Of a DNA stretch of 64,000 bases, positions 54,075 to 64,000 are shown piece after piece. Each line of letters starts with the position of its first letter. Positions within the stretch are counted from its first letter, which is position 1. The notes beneath the pieces are model-generated. The model saw only the letters and a list, made by a program, of their open reading frames with translations. It searched no databases and was not told the DNA's origin. A program made the position numbers and the translations under genes. Source of the stretch: Trichosphaerium sp. ATCC 40318 (taxonomy: Eukaryota; Discosea; Flabellinia; Trichosidae); contig JALMLS010000013.1 in assembly GCA_038496445.1 (NCBI GenBank), positions 124,001-188,000 of the forward strand. The letters are read 5' to 3'.

Positions 54075-54710
54075 ATGCTCGCCAGAATTAACACAATCGC
54101 TCTCACCGGTCGCAGAACCACATCTTACCGCCAACCAGCTAAAAAAATTACCGTAACCCGCAACTACCACGAACGTGTTATTGACCACTTCAACCACCCA
54201 AAAAATGTTGGAAGTCTTGATAAAAAGAGCAAAAGCGTTGGAACCGGTTTAGTTGGAGCACCAGCCTGCGCTGATGTAATGAAGATGGTAAGTAAACGTT
54301 AATGACCCAAGAAAAAAATTGTACCGTAAAAACTACCATTGCCTTGTTTATTTCCAAAAATCGTCCGTTAATCGTGCTGTAGGACATCCAAGTAGAGGAC
54401 GGTGTCATTGTAGATTCAAAATTCAGAACCTATGGCTGCGCTTCAGCTATTGCTTCTAGCTCTCTTGCAACAGAATGGTATGCGCGTCACCTATCTGCCC
54501 AAACCCTTATTATTGTATAGGATTAAGGGTAAAACAATTGAAGAAGCTCTTGAGATTAAAAACCAACAAATCGCTAAACATTTATCTTTACCACCTGTAA
54601 AACGTCACTGCAGTATGCTTGCCGAAGATGCTATTCGCTCAGCTATCCGTAACTACAAGCAAAAGAACGAAGAAGAAGCCGCTCCAGAACAAAAAGAGCA
54701 AACAGTGTAA
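54075..54710 (+). CDS. ISU1: Mitochondrial iron-sulfur cluster scaffold (IscU/ISU type)
   Basis: Three exons: 54075-54287, 54383-54477 and 54521-54710; the second intron is 43 bases. An Arg/Ser/Thr-rich presequence (MLARINTIALTGRRTTSYRQ) is suitable for mitochondrial import. The mature part has YHERVIDHFNHPKNVGSLDK, VGTGLVGAPACADVMKM (first ligand Cys in APAC, with the conserved Asp), FRTYGCASAIASSSLATEW (second Cys), IKGKTIEEAL, LPPVKRHCSMLAEDAI (conserved LPPVK chaperone-binding motif, His and third Cys) and a charged tail (NEEEAAPEQKEQ). All residues needed to assemble and hand over a 2Fe-2S cluster are present. It acts with a cysteine desulfurase, frataxin and Hsp70. Codon use is GC-richer than neighbours, fitting high expression. 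Confidence 0.95.
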
Positions 54711-55321
54711 ATTAGAAAGCGCAATGCTTACCCCTCAAACGAAAAACCAACGCAACATTATTGAGTTCGTTGAGTTTTTTGTCAAAAAAATTTTAATAAT
54801 TGTCAGGCTAAGATAGGGTTACTGTGTAGATAAAAAGAAGAATGTTACCCAATAAATAATATTCCTGGTACCAAATCGAGTAGATCAGTCCAAACCGTTA
54901 TGATACAAAACTTAACCGGACAAATACACTTCTCACATTTTTTCTATATATCCGGATTTCTATAGGCTGAAAGAGTACTTTTTCAGCATGCTATGGTGCC
55001 ACAAATAATGTACTTTTATAGGCAAGAAATCGCTTCACTCAAATGAATCCAAGTTTGTAAAATCTTGCAATGTTAAATGTCTTGTGTCTTTAACCATTAT
55101 TGCTTTTAGAAACACTGTATAACTTGCTTATAGAAACGCCATCAGATCTTTAATCTTTCTCCTGCGTTGCTGTTTTTTCGTGAGTTTTTAGTGTTATCAG
55201 AGAAATGTGTTTCAAATAAACAATTCGCCAATTTACCCAACAGAAATTTTTAGAAAACATTCAACGAGCTTCAGGTGCACACGCGGAGAAAGATACTACA
55301 TAGTCAATAAAATAACTCTAC
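54711..55321. other. Intergenic, 0.6 kb
   Basis: 3' flank of the ISU gene and 3' flank of the minus frame at 55322. No supported gene. Confidence 0.4.
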
Positions 55322-55516
55322 CTATTCATTACAGAGCATTTGCTCAATGATTATCGCCAAACCATTTTGTAAACGTAAGTCAGCGCGTATTACTAATTTA
55401 ATTTCGCTTTTAACGCTCTCATCAAGGCACAAGGAAAAGCGTGCGCTCTGTGGCAAAACGTTTGTGTAAAATCGTTTCAATAAAGCGAATGGCGAAGCCT
55501 TCACCTAGAAGGTACA
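55322..55516 (-). CDS. Short frame, unknown
   Basis: Two overlapping minus-strand readings are possible: from the ATG at 55516 (MYLLGEGFAIRFIETILHKR), or a frame from about 55504 that stays open to 55322 (KRFYTNVLPQSARFSLCLD, then KSEIKLVIRADLRLQNG). The second has more natural composition; a splice acceptor (TTCTAG/GTGAAG) precedes it. The start lies only 12 bp from the divergent ATG of the inositol kinase gene. Uncertain. Confidence 0.35.
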
Positions 55517-55528
55517 TATTATTTAATT

Positions 55529-56571
55529 ATGTCATCATCTCAATGGCGTTATAGGGGTAAAGAAGATAACCCTGAGATTGAAGTGATTCAAGCTGGAGGT
55601 CATGGCGACCTGAAAAAAGGCCTAAAAAAGGGCACACTCGTGAAGGTACTACACACGCTCTTTTAACTACTGTACCCAACTTTGGCACTTCCGTATTTGT
55701 TAAATATCTATTAGCCGACCTCAAAGGCCGAAGCAGACTTCTACGAACATATTGGAGACTATTTACCAGCAGAACTTTTGCCCTTTACTCCAAAATGCTT
55801 CTCAATATCAGAAACAGACGGTAAATCCGCTGTGACCATTACTTTGGAAGATTTAACGCACGGTAAACACAAAACTTTGAACGCGCTGCTCAAATTTGTT
55901 TTATAATCGCTAAAACATCAAACCAACGCGATTCTCACTTGTAATTATAGGTATGGCGCGACCATGTGTAATGGATCTTAAAATGGGAAGAACAACGATC
56001 GCTCCCGGTGCTCATTTAGCAAAAAAAATGCTCATGACGGCAAAAGATAAGCTGTCAACGACACACGATCTTGGGTTTCGGCTTGCAGGTACCGAGACTC
56101 CTTCAAACGTTTAAAAAACTTTCTTGAATTCTTAAAAACCACGTAGGCGCACGCTTCTGGAATGATAAAGACGGTGAATACACAGTTTATTCAAATAGTA
56201 AGAGAATGCCTTTCACCAAAACGTAGAAATAACTTTTTTATTCTAACTCTACAAAAAGGTCATGGTGCCCGTATACATGCTAGTGATATGCAAGATGAAT
56301 TAGAAGCGTTTTTTAATACTGGAAGCGGACTACGTGTTGAGTTAATCAAAAAGTTTCGAGCAGACATCAAAATCATCAAGAAATGGTTTGCTGTACAGAA
56401 GAAATGGGGTTTTGTTGGTAATTCTCTGTTATTCGTTTACGATGCAAGTTCATCAACGCCTAAATACCGTACGTGGTAACTCCTACTATACACTTTAGAG
56501 GCAGCTTTTGTTTGTAAAGTGTTTTATTTCTCGATTTTGCACGTAAATGTTTGTCCACTACGCGTTTATAG
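55529..56571 (+). CDS. Inositol polyphosphate kinase (IPK/IPMK family)
   Basis: About six exons in consistent phase. VIQAGGHGDLKKG and LVKPTSKAEADFYEHIGDYL form the N-lobe with the ATP-contacting Lys. The family signature P-x-x-x-D-x-K-x-G reads PCVMDLKMGRTT. Next come LGFRLAGARFWND, IHASDMQDELEAFFNTGSGL, KKWFAVQKKWGFVGNSLLFV and YDAS. The metal-binding Asp of the IDFA motif sits in a tiny last exon (FLDFARKC). It phosphorylates soluble inositol polyphosphates (IP3/IP4/IP5 class; exact specificity not readable). It is compact (about 265 residues) without the long N-terminal extension of Kcs1-type enzymes, so IPMK/Arg82-like is more likely. Confidence 0.85.
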
Positions 56572-57153
56572 TATTTTGTTGTGCGTGTTACTGATAGTCT
56601 GAATAGGCCTTGCTATGATCGATTTTGCGCATGTATATAAGTCAGATAGTATTGATGATGGATATCTCTTTGGTTTACAAAACATAAAACAATACCTCAA
56701 GAACATCATCACAGTTGATACTAATAATGATACATCAAAAAAAGGCCACAAAAAGTGAAAAAGTATAAATTGTGTTATACAATAGAACTTGTAGAATGAA
56801 CTACAAGAGCTATGTTTTGCTTCGCGGAAAGTATAACCGATTTTTTGTAATATAATAAGTAAGGGACAAAAAAAGAAAAAAAAAACCAAAATAGTGTAAA
56901 TAAAAATCCACGTGACCTTAGTCTTGTTAACCAACCAATATTCTTCATCAACTTGTTACAAAGAGTATGGATTAACTAGCTATTGCGTCAATTCTTTTTT
57001 TGACAAAAAGCGATGCACTGTTGTTCATGAAATGCATAAGTTTGCAGACCAATTATGACTGAACATGGATTCACAAAAAAAAAGTTGTTCTATTATTTAT
57101 TGGTACATCAGTTGACCGAATTTCTACGTATGTTTGTAAGCGCTGTAGGAGTT
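56572..57153. other. Intergenic
   Basis: Between convergent genes; CACGTG at 56909. A 122-codon minus frame (56934-56566) is A/T-driven and hydrophobic without other support. Confidence 0.4.
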
Positions 57154-58290
57154 TCATTTCTTTAGTGCTAAAGCCCAGTCACAACGTGGTTTGATCGTCA
57201 TACCATCATCAATAACATCAACAGCAAAGCTACCTGCAAACATAACTGTATCATATTCAACGCCATTATCATTGACTAGCACAGGCACAGTACAATAACC
57301 AGGTGTTATTTTAGACAGGTCAAAAATAGGCCATTTAGAATCAACGGTAGTTCCGAATATCGAAACAGAACGGTTATCTCCTCTCCATATACCGTCTCCG
57401 TCAAAGGCGCATAATGCTGTAATCCATCCACTGAGGTATGTAGGACCACTACCACCACCCTGGCGATCGCAAATAGTAGACCAGAAGTCTAGATTTGGCT
57501 TTCCAGAGGAAGCATTAACGAGTTCATCCAAAATAGGTGATAATAGTGCGTGCCACTTTTTCATTAAATTCTTGTCTCCAACTTCGAATTCAAGGAGCTT
57601 GTCTATCTTACTACGTAGCTTGATATAGTCCTCAGGCGCTCCAAGAAGAGTGACGTTTGGGATGCCACACATTAGACAGAATTCGTAAGAAAAGTATTTT
57701 TGCATGCTTGCCATTAAGAGCACTGATGATACTACCTTATCAGTCTCTGTTGTTGTTGTAAAGTCTGGAATAACCCAAGAGCGCATTTGATCGTCTTTCA
57801 GGTTCTTTTGTATTTCGAACGTCATTTTCTTTGCTAATCCTGCGTAATCAGCGGTTCTAAGGGTTCCTCCAGAGTGAACGACTAGTTTCTTCTGTCCTGA
57901 GTGAGAAACAAATTTAGCGCGTAACTGTTCGGCGTTTTTGTTGATATAAAGGCTGAACTGCGTTAGAATAGCTGTCCAAAAGTCATCTAGGCGTAAAACG
58001 ATGTTGTGATGATAACAGTACGCTTCAACGACAGCATCAACCAATCCGTTGTGTTCCATACGCCTGGCAGTGGGAGTATTGGCGTTTTCAGAGCATTGAA
58101 TAACTTCTTTGAGCGGTTTGCATTCTGCGCCTTTTTTTGTCGTTTGATCGTCTGCGTTACCCTGCACATACTCTCTGAGGCCAACAATAACATTCCGAAG
58201 CCCAAGTTTTTCGCTTCGCGACCGTACTGCTGTTGCTTTTTTGTCTGAGGGCTGAAATGTTGTAGACATGAAGCTTTTGTAGTTTAACAA
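57154..58290 (-). CDS. DUF4419-type protein
   Basis: Intronless. The start is at 58290, or at the in-frame ATG of MSTTFQPSDKK (58269), which gives 371 residues. The sequence follows the DUF4419 family (PF14388): NGLVDAVVEAYCYHHNIVLR, LDDFWTAILTQFSLYINKNA, EQLRAKFVSHSGQKKL, then DQMRSWVIPDFTTTTETDK, MLLMASMQKYFSYEFCLMCG, IPNVTLLG, WSTICDRQGGGSGPTYLSGW and ITALCAFD. Family members are common in fungi and some protists and have no established function. The strongly conserved FWxxIxTQF and GGGSGPTYLSGWI stretches are intact, so the gene looks functional. Its codon use is more balanced than that of the LRR/MORN genes. Confidence 0.85.
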   Translation of the reverse strand: MLNYKSFMSTTFQPSDKKATAVRSRSEKLGLRNVIVGLREYVQGNADDQTTKKGAECKPLKEVIQCSENANTPTARRMEHNGLVDAVVEAYCYHHNIVLRLDDFWTAILTQFSLYINKNAEQLRAKFVSHSGQKKLVVHSGGTLRTADYAGLAKKMTFEIQKNLKDDQMRSWVIPDFTTTTETDKVVSSVLLMASMQKYFSYEFCLMCGIPNVTLLGAPEDYIKLRSKIDKLLEFEVGDKNLMKKWHALLSPILDELVNASSGKPNLDFWSTICDRQGGGSGPTYLSGWITALCAFDGDGIWRGDNRSVSIFGTTVDSKWPIFDLSKITPGYCTVPVLVNDNGVEYDTVMFAGSFAVDVIDDGMTIKPRCDWALALKK

Positions 58291-58568
58291 GCGTGTTATT
58301 GCTGTCCCGGTTTCGTATTCTGTGAAAAGAACAATTCTTGCGCTTTCCGTTAATGTCGGTCTATAGCGCTCTCTATGCCGTATAGACTACCATTATACCA
58401 AATTGGTGCTAACACCACTTATTGAAGTGGTAGAACACGACATAGAGTGAGTACGAGAAATTGTTGATTGCACAGATTGATTCTTTCGATCAAAGTGAAA
58501 TATCAATCAAAATAATTGTATTCATTTTTTTCATATTCACAACAACAACGCACCTCCTCATCATTAAA

Positions 58569-58913
58569 ATGTCTTCACAACGTACTAGTAATCAACTCAA
58601 AAGACTTGAAGATATGTCTTTCGTGGTAGCTAAAGACATAGAATACAAAGAAAAACGAAACAACATCATCAGATGGAGGCTATTACCAAATATCCAACAA
58701 CATATTATCGAACTACTATACTACGCATTACGTGAGTTTGTTGAGATTACTTCTGAACGTTTAATACTTGATGCACCTTCAGAGGAAGTGTGTAAAGCGT
58801 ATACAATGATAATGACACATGGACCATTTCCAAAATCGAAATACTTTCCAAAGACTACAAGGAAAGATTACAAAGAATATGTAAAATCATTCGGACTAAA
58901 ATTATGTAAATAA
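58569..58913 (+). CDS. Unknown protein, 114 aa
   Basis: Start chosen at the ATG of MSSQRTSNQLKRLEDMSFVV, because the frame upstream is a low-complexity hydrophobic run. It continues HIIELLYYALREFVEITSER and PFPKSKYFPKTTRKDYKEYV. Mostly helical and basic at the C-terminus; no membrane segment. No family recognised. Confidence 0.5.
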   Translation: MSSQRTSNQLKRLEDMSFVVAKDIEYKEKRNNIIRWRLLPNIQQHIIELLYYALREFVEITSERLILDAPSEEVCKAYTMIMTHGPFPKSKYFPKTTRKDYKEYVKSFGLKLCK

Positions 58914-59280
58914 ATCAATCAACAAAAAAAACCCGACATGTTCTTGCTTTAATTTAACATATTATTAATACGATCGTTTCTAACCGGACTTATCCCTTAT
59001 TAAAATAAGACTGTCTGATGTCGTCATATTCTTTGCTTGACGAAATTTAGTGTCTTTGTTAATTTTGTATTGGGTGACATAAAAAGCTCAACAGTATGTT
59101 CGCTGCTACATCCTTCCTTTGAAATAGAGTTAGGAAAGATCAAGAACTACGTTCGTTACGAAACCAGGAATCTTGACAGCCGGTCTAAAATGATTCAAAG
59201 AACGAGAATTTGCCAAAGTTGGCTGGATCTTTGTTAATCAGTTGCACAAACGGAACAAAGCATTTAAATCTCTTGTCATT
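58914..59280. other. Intergenic
   Basis: A 66-codon frame (59037-59237) is not convincing. It contains the likely promoter of the MORN pseudogene. Confidence 0.35.
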
Positions 59281-59767
59281 ATGTCTGCGATACAGAAGGT
59301 CAGTACATGTTTTATAAACGATTTCGGGCTTTTAGATATTAAATTACATTAGTATGAGTTTTGTGCACTTCTACGCTTACCAGTGGAGATAAAACTGGAT
59401 ATTGGAGACTTGGACGTTGAAGTGTACATAAAGTGGCCAACAGTGCAACGATGGCAAGATATGACGATAAAATGCAGAAAGCAGGAATATTGATTCAAAA
59501 ATCTGAACGTGTTAGTAGATTGATGGTAAGCAAGAAGGAGAATTTAAGTGTTGGTTTAGTAATGGCCAATGAACAAGTTTGTACAAGTACTCTAAGGTAG
59601 ACTTAAAGGGAATGTTAAGAGCTGGTACAGTAGTGGACAAAAAGAGGATAATTACTATTATAGCATTGGTGTCAAACAACGAACAACCTTTGTCCACAAC
59701 AAAGATATCAACATCTGCTTTGTTTATCAAAACGGAGCATTTTATTCTCACATCTCACCTCTGTTAG
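59281..59767 (+). pseudogene. F-box/MORN pseudogene
   Basis: The small first exon (MSAIQK, donor GTCAGT) and an acceptor at 59353 reproduce the two-exon plan of the 40759 gene. The head LLRLPVEIKLDIGDLDVEVY, then IKWPTV is clear. The frame then shifts at ATMARYDDKMQKAG and again in the repeats (GKQEGEFKCWFSNGQ, stop, GNVKSWYSSGQKEDNYYYS). Only two or three repeats remain. Decayed copy. Confidence 0.8.
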
Positions 59768-60000
59768 GTTTCCTAATACCTAATGACTCCCACCATTGGT
59801 AGGAAAACATCCTTATGGAGTGACCCTTGACTAACTCACATGGTATTTCAGAGCTAAGCGCTTGTTACTATTAAGTCATAGAAATTCACGTACTGGAGCA
59901 GAGTTAAATTCAACTTGTAAGTTATTAGCACCACTGGCATGGTATCCCAAAGTCCGAAACAGTATTGTGAGCTACAACATGGTATCTAACTATTAATACA

Positions 60001-62052
60001 GGAGCGACGATCTTATTTTTAGTGTTTACTTCAATATTTATTTACAATACCGCTGGTCTCCTTGAAATACAAAGCCCTTTGCAGTTAAAGGGAGTATACA
60101 AATCAGTTGGTCACGTGATTGGTTCGGTAGAAGAAAATTGGGACAAACGAAATATTACGCTCGTACGCAGTGACTTCCATGATGTAGCAGGTGCGTTCGT
60201 TTTAGTCGTATAAATTTTTGTGGCATACTTTCCGATAAATGTGTTTATTAGGCAAAGCAGTAATTATAGAAAGCGACTCGAATGATTTCGAACAAGAGTA
60301 CGCGGAGCATCCAAACTTGCAAAGGAAAATCAAATGCTCGTAAAAAACGGAGAAATAAGGAAATTAATACGTGGCATGGGCAAAAAAAAGAGAGCCTTGT
60401 TGTCACGTGTTTCCCAGTTTTCTTTTTTGCAAGACGGGAATTTACTTTGTGTAAATTTTCAATCATTAATGAGTTTTTAGTGCGCTTAGTCTTCAACGAG
60501 AGGGTGCTACACTTATTATATATGTAGTTAGACGCAATGTAAACTTAGGTAACACAGAGTCTGTTTTTTTCTTTATACTGTATTACTTCAGTGTTTTTTC
60601 CTTGCTGTGTACTGTATTCACTCTAAAAGGTCTTGTATCGTATCTGCTTCGATACCCTCAAAAAAGTAAAGGCTTAAACATCCCAGTTGTAACTACATAC
60701 AAAGACGCTTTCGATCCGGCACTACTAAACAACACTGAAACCGCTTTTGGGACAGTATATCCAGGTACTACAGAATCGTTTCATACTCGCGGAGTACAAT
60801 AAAAAAACTAACATAATTGTATTTCAAGATTTCAATTCATTTCAACATGTATTTAATCATTGGGGCTACTATCTCACTATTTTCTTACTTATATCATACA
60901 CAACCTTTTGCTTTGGCGTTGCTGTTTGTATACTATGGCAACATATATTTTTTCGATCTAAAACTAACACATTCATAACAATACCTATTGTTTGTTTGGG
61001 GTTTGAAGCAATCGCCAATTTCCGTGAGTTGTATAATTGGATATCTTTCTTCTTTTTTGCTGACAGTTTGTTTTTAGTGCGGATTCTATTTTTAGTTGAT
61101 CCTTTCCAAGGATTACACATATATCCGCACCTTTTCCAACAGGCTCTAACGTCAGCTTCGGTACCATTCTCGTTGGCAAGTGCTCTATTAGTGACTATGT
61201 ACTGGTACACAACTTTTTTTCAATTCGTTCTGTGTTAAAGTTACTGTCGTCTGTTCCCAGTTTTGCCTTACTATTTTTCTGTTCAAGGCATGAATCTATT
61301 TACAATAAAGCAGTGAAGGTGGCTACATTCCTACAAAAGACAAAGATTGCTTTTATTTGCATCATAGTAGCTTTGTTCGTGTTCTTTATTTTGTCGAGTT
61401 TATCAAGAACAATATTCTCAGGTAGCCTATCAACCGCATTTACAGTATTTAATTGGGTACAACTGAACATTTAAAAAAGCACGTATTGATTGTTGTAGAC
61501 CATAATTCTTGGATCAATTGGTGTTATTGTTGTATACGGTTTAATAGTATGTCGTACACTGATTATATTCAGCAAGGATACAACAATTAAATTACATCGA
61601 TTAAACATGGCACGTGAATGAGCTTCTTTTACTTCTCTGTCTATAAGGTCGAAGTTGTTTTTTCTTACTTTTCATTGTAGATGCGTATTCGTCTTTACAC
61701 TTTTTGTACACTCCAAGTATTGTTCTTCTTTTCTATAATTGGTGTGGCAGCTGTTATATGTACAATAACTCTTATTTGAATATCCTGTTTATTACTCACT
61801 TTTCTATTGGTAGCTCTTAAAGCAGAAGCCGGTTGGTTTGTTACTGTTGTGATGATGTACATATTTATCCTTGACACACTTTCACTTGTCCAGAGTATAC
61901 CTTTATGGATGGCTAATAGACGGAGACTACATACTTCAAAGTATGCAAATCATGGAACAGGGCGTGCTACAAGTCTCAGTACAGTACGGGCTACCGAATC
62001 TATTTGTAATACTCCAGCAAAAATGTGTGTTCAAACTACACAAAAACAATAA
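60001..62052 (+). CDS. Multi-pass membrane protein with PA-like ectodomain (7TM-receptor-like)
   Basis: Exons joined by short introns. A signal or first hydrophobic segment is TILFLVFTSIFIYNTAG. The ectodomain has LLEIQSPLQLKGVYKSVGHV, then ITLVRSDFHDVAGKAVIIES, EYAEHPNLQ, KGLVSYLLRYPQ and NIPVVTTYKDAF. This order (GKAVII...GLVSYL...IPVV) is that of a protease-associated (PA) domain. At least six membrane helices follow: YYLTIFLLISYTTFCFGVAV, TIPIVCLGFEAIANF, SFFFFADSLFLVRILFLV, FSLASALLVTMYWYTTFF, FICIIVALFVFFILSSL and ILGSIGVIVVYGLIV. Two further ones are in the last exons (LQVLFFFSIIGVAAVICTI, AGWFVTVVMMYIFIL). The hydrophilic tail ends at 62052. It is possibly a receptor. The first exon is missing from my model. 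CACGTG at 60112 (coding), 60414 and 61611. Confidence 0.62.
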
Positions 62053-62600
62053 ATAGTATAACCCTGCTGGAACATAAAAATTAGTATTGTAGTCGGAAGC
62101 AAGTTTGTGGGGAAAGACAAGAAATGTACAAATCTGCAGGTACACTTTGAGGTTTGATAGAGTTTACAGCTCTCCAACTTGTGACAATACTGTCAAGACA
62201 AAGGCGTTTGAAGGGTAAAAGCTCTTGTGTTCTGGTATTTCATAGCGTTTGCATGTTTTGCTCTAGATTTGACTGCATTTAAAATACAAAGGTTTAAACC
62301 CTTACCAGTTGTTTCACTAATTTGACTAAAGTATACACCAACATAGATGCCTATGTCTTTTTTTTTGAAATTTTATTTCTACAACTTTTCCGTTTAGATC
62401 ACTATTAACACTTGTATGTACAATTTTTTGTGATTGCTTCTCTTGTATTTGTTCCGTTTTTTTTGTTTTTTTTTTTGGCTGTATCAATGTCCATCTTTTT
62501 GTTGAAAGTACTACAAGAGCTCTATGTATGCACCGTAAAAAATGAAAAGGAACATGTACATCATATCTCATTTTTGTCAGGAGCAATTTGTTTTTTTTTC
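62053..62600. other. Intergenic
   Basis: Between convergent genes; T-rich. No gene supported. Confidence 0.4.
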
Positions 62601-64000
62601 TTAGTTTTTTCTTGAACCCACAGAAACACTTGTAAACTTATGCATCTCAGTGATTGTATCAGTACGATCTACCATGGAAAATAAATTCTTCTTCTCTACA
62701 ACTGAAGGTGGGATATGAAGAAGAAAACCTAAAAAGGTACGTCTACGTGTAAGTAATTGCGAGTAATGAAAAACAAGTAAATAAAAAAAACCAACTTAAA
62801 ATCATTTTAAATATGACTTAACATACCTATTGTTTCATCCGGCTTTTTTGCCTCCAGTATCCGATCTTTACAACACTTTAGAATAGCCATTGCTATTTTC
62901 ATGATACCAGCCTTCCCTTCAAGGAATATCAAGTCCCTAACGAGCGTTTGAATAAAATAAGAAAAGGTAATGGCTTTTGGTATGTAAAAGTAGTCTAAAA
63001 CGCGTTCATACCACATCGCTGTTACAGATTCAGTGTCCTTGAAGTTTGTAAAGAGTGTAAGAAACCATTTCGACGTAAACGTAGTGAGATCAATATCTTT
63101 CAGCGCCCTCCATACCCTACTCAGTGCCTTAGTAGCTATACAGAAAGCATTTTTTCAAAAAATAAAGAGGTTCATACGCTGGTATTTCATCCTTTAACAT
63201 TGCTTTAAACAGCTGAGTGTCATCTTTAAGACCAGCCAAGTTCTTTGTAGAGTATTAGAAAGCGCAGAATAAAATCAACGAACGCGTAAATATGACAGTT
63301 TTACGTGTTGAATTCCAGTAGTACAAAACTTAACATACGGAGGTATAATACTCGTTTATATGCTTATCCATTAGCGCAACAAGGGTCCAAAAAGCTATTT
63401 CGAACTATTAGAGCTGATTTACGCAAAAAGCCAAAAAACCCGTTTGTATGTACGACCCGTTTGTTGTACGGGTCTATCAGGCAATTAGAAAGAAACCAGC
63501 AAAGTTTCGGGAATAAATACGCCGGATTTTTTGAAAAGATAATGCGTACCATCCTTCTCCTCCACTTTGTTTAGTAGTAGCATACCCACAACGAAACTCA
63601 TGCCCTTTAAAGTATGATTCAGTGAGAGGAATGTACTTTCTCTACATTTTGAGTAGCAAGAATTAAAAATGGTCTATTACGCACCTGACAGTATCCTAGA
63701 TCAGGGTTGAAGTATGAATAGGCGTTTAAAATTCGTTCTAGCTTTTCTTTACCCTACAGCAGTTTTAACGCGATTTTGGGCGTTTTACCGTTGTATTGAC
63801 GCACGTCACCAGTTTTAAAGAGCTGTTCCGTTGGATAAGTCCGATTTTTGTCTAGTGTAATTTGATGATACCACTTGTTCTCTGGTTGATGACTCAGTAC
63901 GTTGTAAGTATCGGGTGGGAACTGGTCTGCATAATATGACGTATCCAGCTAGTTTAATGGCGTTAATGTACAAGTTCGTAGGTTTTGAGGTACCAAGCGT
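62601..64000 (-). CDS. TBC-domain RabGAP, partial (runs off right edge)
   Basis: Minus-strand exons give a second, different TBC domain. DTSYYADQFPPDTYNVLS and NKWYHQITLDKNRTYPTEQ (the DxxRTxP region, with Arg finger candidate in KNRTYP) are followed by LERILNAYSYFNPDLGYCQ (glutamine finger YCQ). Next come GMSFVVGMLLLNKVEEKD, DLTTFTSKWFLTLFTNFKD, YERVLDYFYIP and LIFLEGKAGIMKIAMAILKC. The last exon ends MHKFTSVSVGSRKN at 62601. A typical RabGAP core; the N-terminus and any additional domains lie outside the window. One intron is donor GTATGTT after ETIG. Confidence 0.75.

Noticed and set aside
56566-56934. 122-codon hydrophobic minus frame
   Set aside because: Built from T-rich sequence at the 3' end of the IPK gene; no start context or homology signs.
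60869-61210. Minus-strand frame of 113 codons
   Set aside because: Antisense of transmembrane exons of the 60001 gene, which give a better protein.

Overview
This is eukaryotic nuclear DNA, AT-rich and densely packed. Many genes carry short spliceosomal introns (some only 40-48 bases, donors often GTACGT or GTATGT). Conserved eukaryotic proteins are present: a RasGAP, an AP-3 mu subunit, an ISU-type iron-sulfur scaffold, an inositol polyphosphate kinase, two TBC RabGAPs and a La-motif protein. A tRNA-Ala gene with the G3:U70 pair is also present. The species cannot be named from sequence. C-type lectin domains, Pro/Thr stalks, paxillin-like LD motifs and an intact non-LTR retrotransposon suggest a free-living or parasitic protist or early-diverging fungus-like lineage, but this is inference.

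Layout. 1-2.5 kb: end of a membrane-anchored RasGAP and a TauE/SafE-type transporter (both minus). 2.9-5.6 kb: an F-box/LRR gene facing an F-box/MORN-like gene. 5.9-8.2 kb: an LD-motif gene running into a tRNA-Ala gene that sits in a 166-bp inverted repeat. 9.2-13.9 kb: a TBC1D8/9-like GRAM-TBC-EF-hand RabGAP. 14.4-19.1 kb: a cluster of two F-box/LRR genes and one F-box/MORN gene. 20.2-27.6 kb: La-motif protein, Thr/Pro-stalk exon, two-SANT Myb protein, small Gln-rich protein, and a gene of tandem 75-residue repeats. 27.9-33.2 kb: a small gene split by a 4.6-kb LINE. 33.6-39.9 kb: Lys/Arg-rich protein, two-lectin-domain receptor, F-box/pseudokinase gene. 40.8-50.7 kb: more F-box/MORN and F-box/LRR genes and their pseudogenes, a secreted protein, and a Ras-like fragment split by a MITE. 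50.9-58.9 kb: AP-3 mu, ISU, inositol polyphosphate kinase, DUF4419 protein, unknown gene. 59.3-64 kb: MORN pseudogene, multi-pass membrane protein with a PA-like ectodomain, and a second TBC gene running off the right edge.

The most distinctive system is the expanded pair of F-box families: six LRR-type and five MORN-type copies counting broken ones. Copies lie in head-to-head or tail-to-tail pairs among single-copy housekeeping genes, with pseudogenes, an inverted segmental duplication and array collapse. The F-box like N-termini suggest SCF ubiquitin-ligase substrate receptors with rapidly changing recognition arrays. An F-box fused to a catalytically degenerate PAK-like kinase fits the same theme. 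A CACGTG palindrome occurs about 42 times (about seven expected from base composition), often 80-160 bp upstream of start codons and repeatedly inside introns.

Splice models were built by eye from reading frame, GT/AG sites and protein family fit. Exon edges are therefore approximate unless given exactly.
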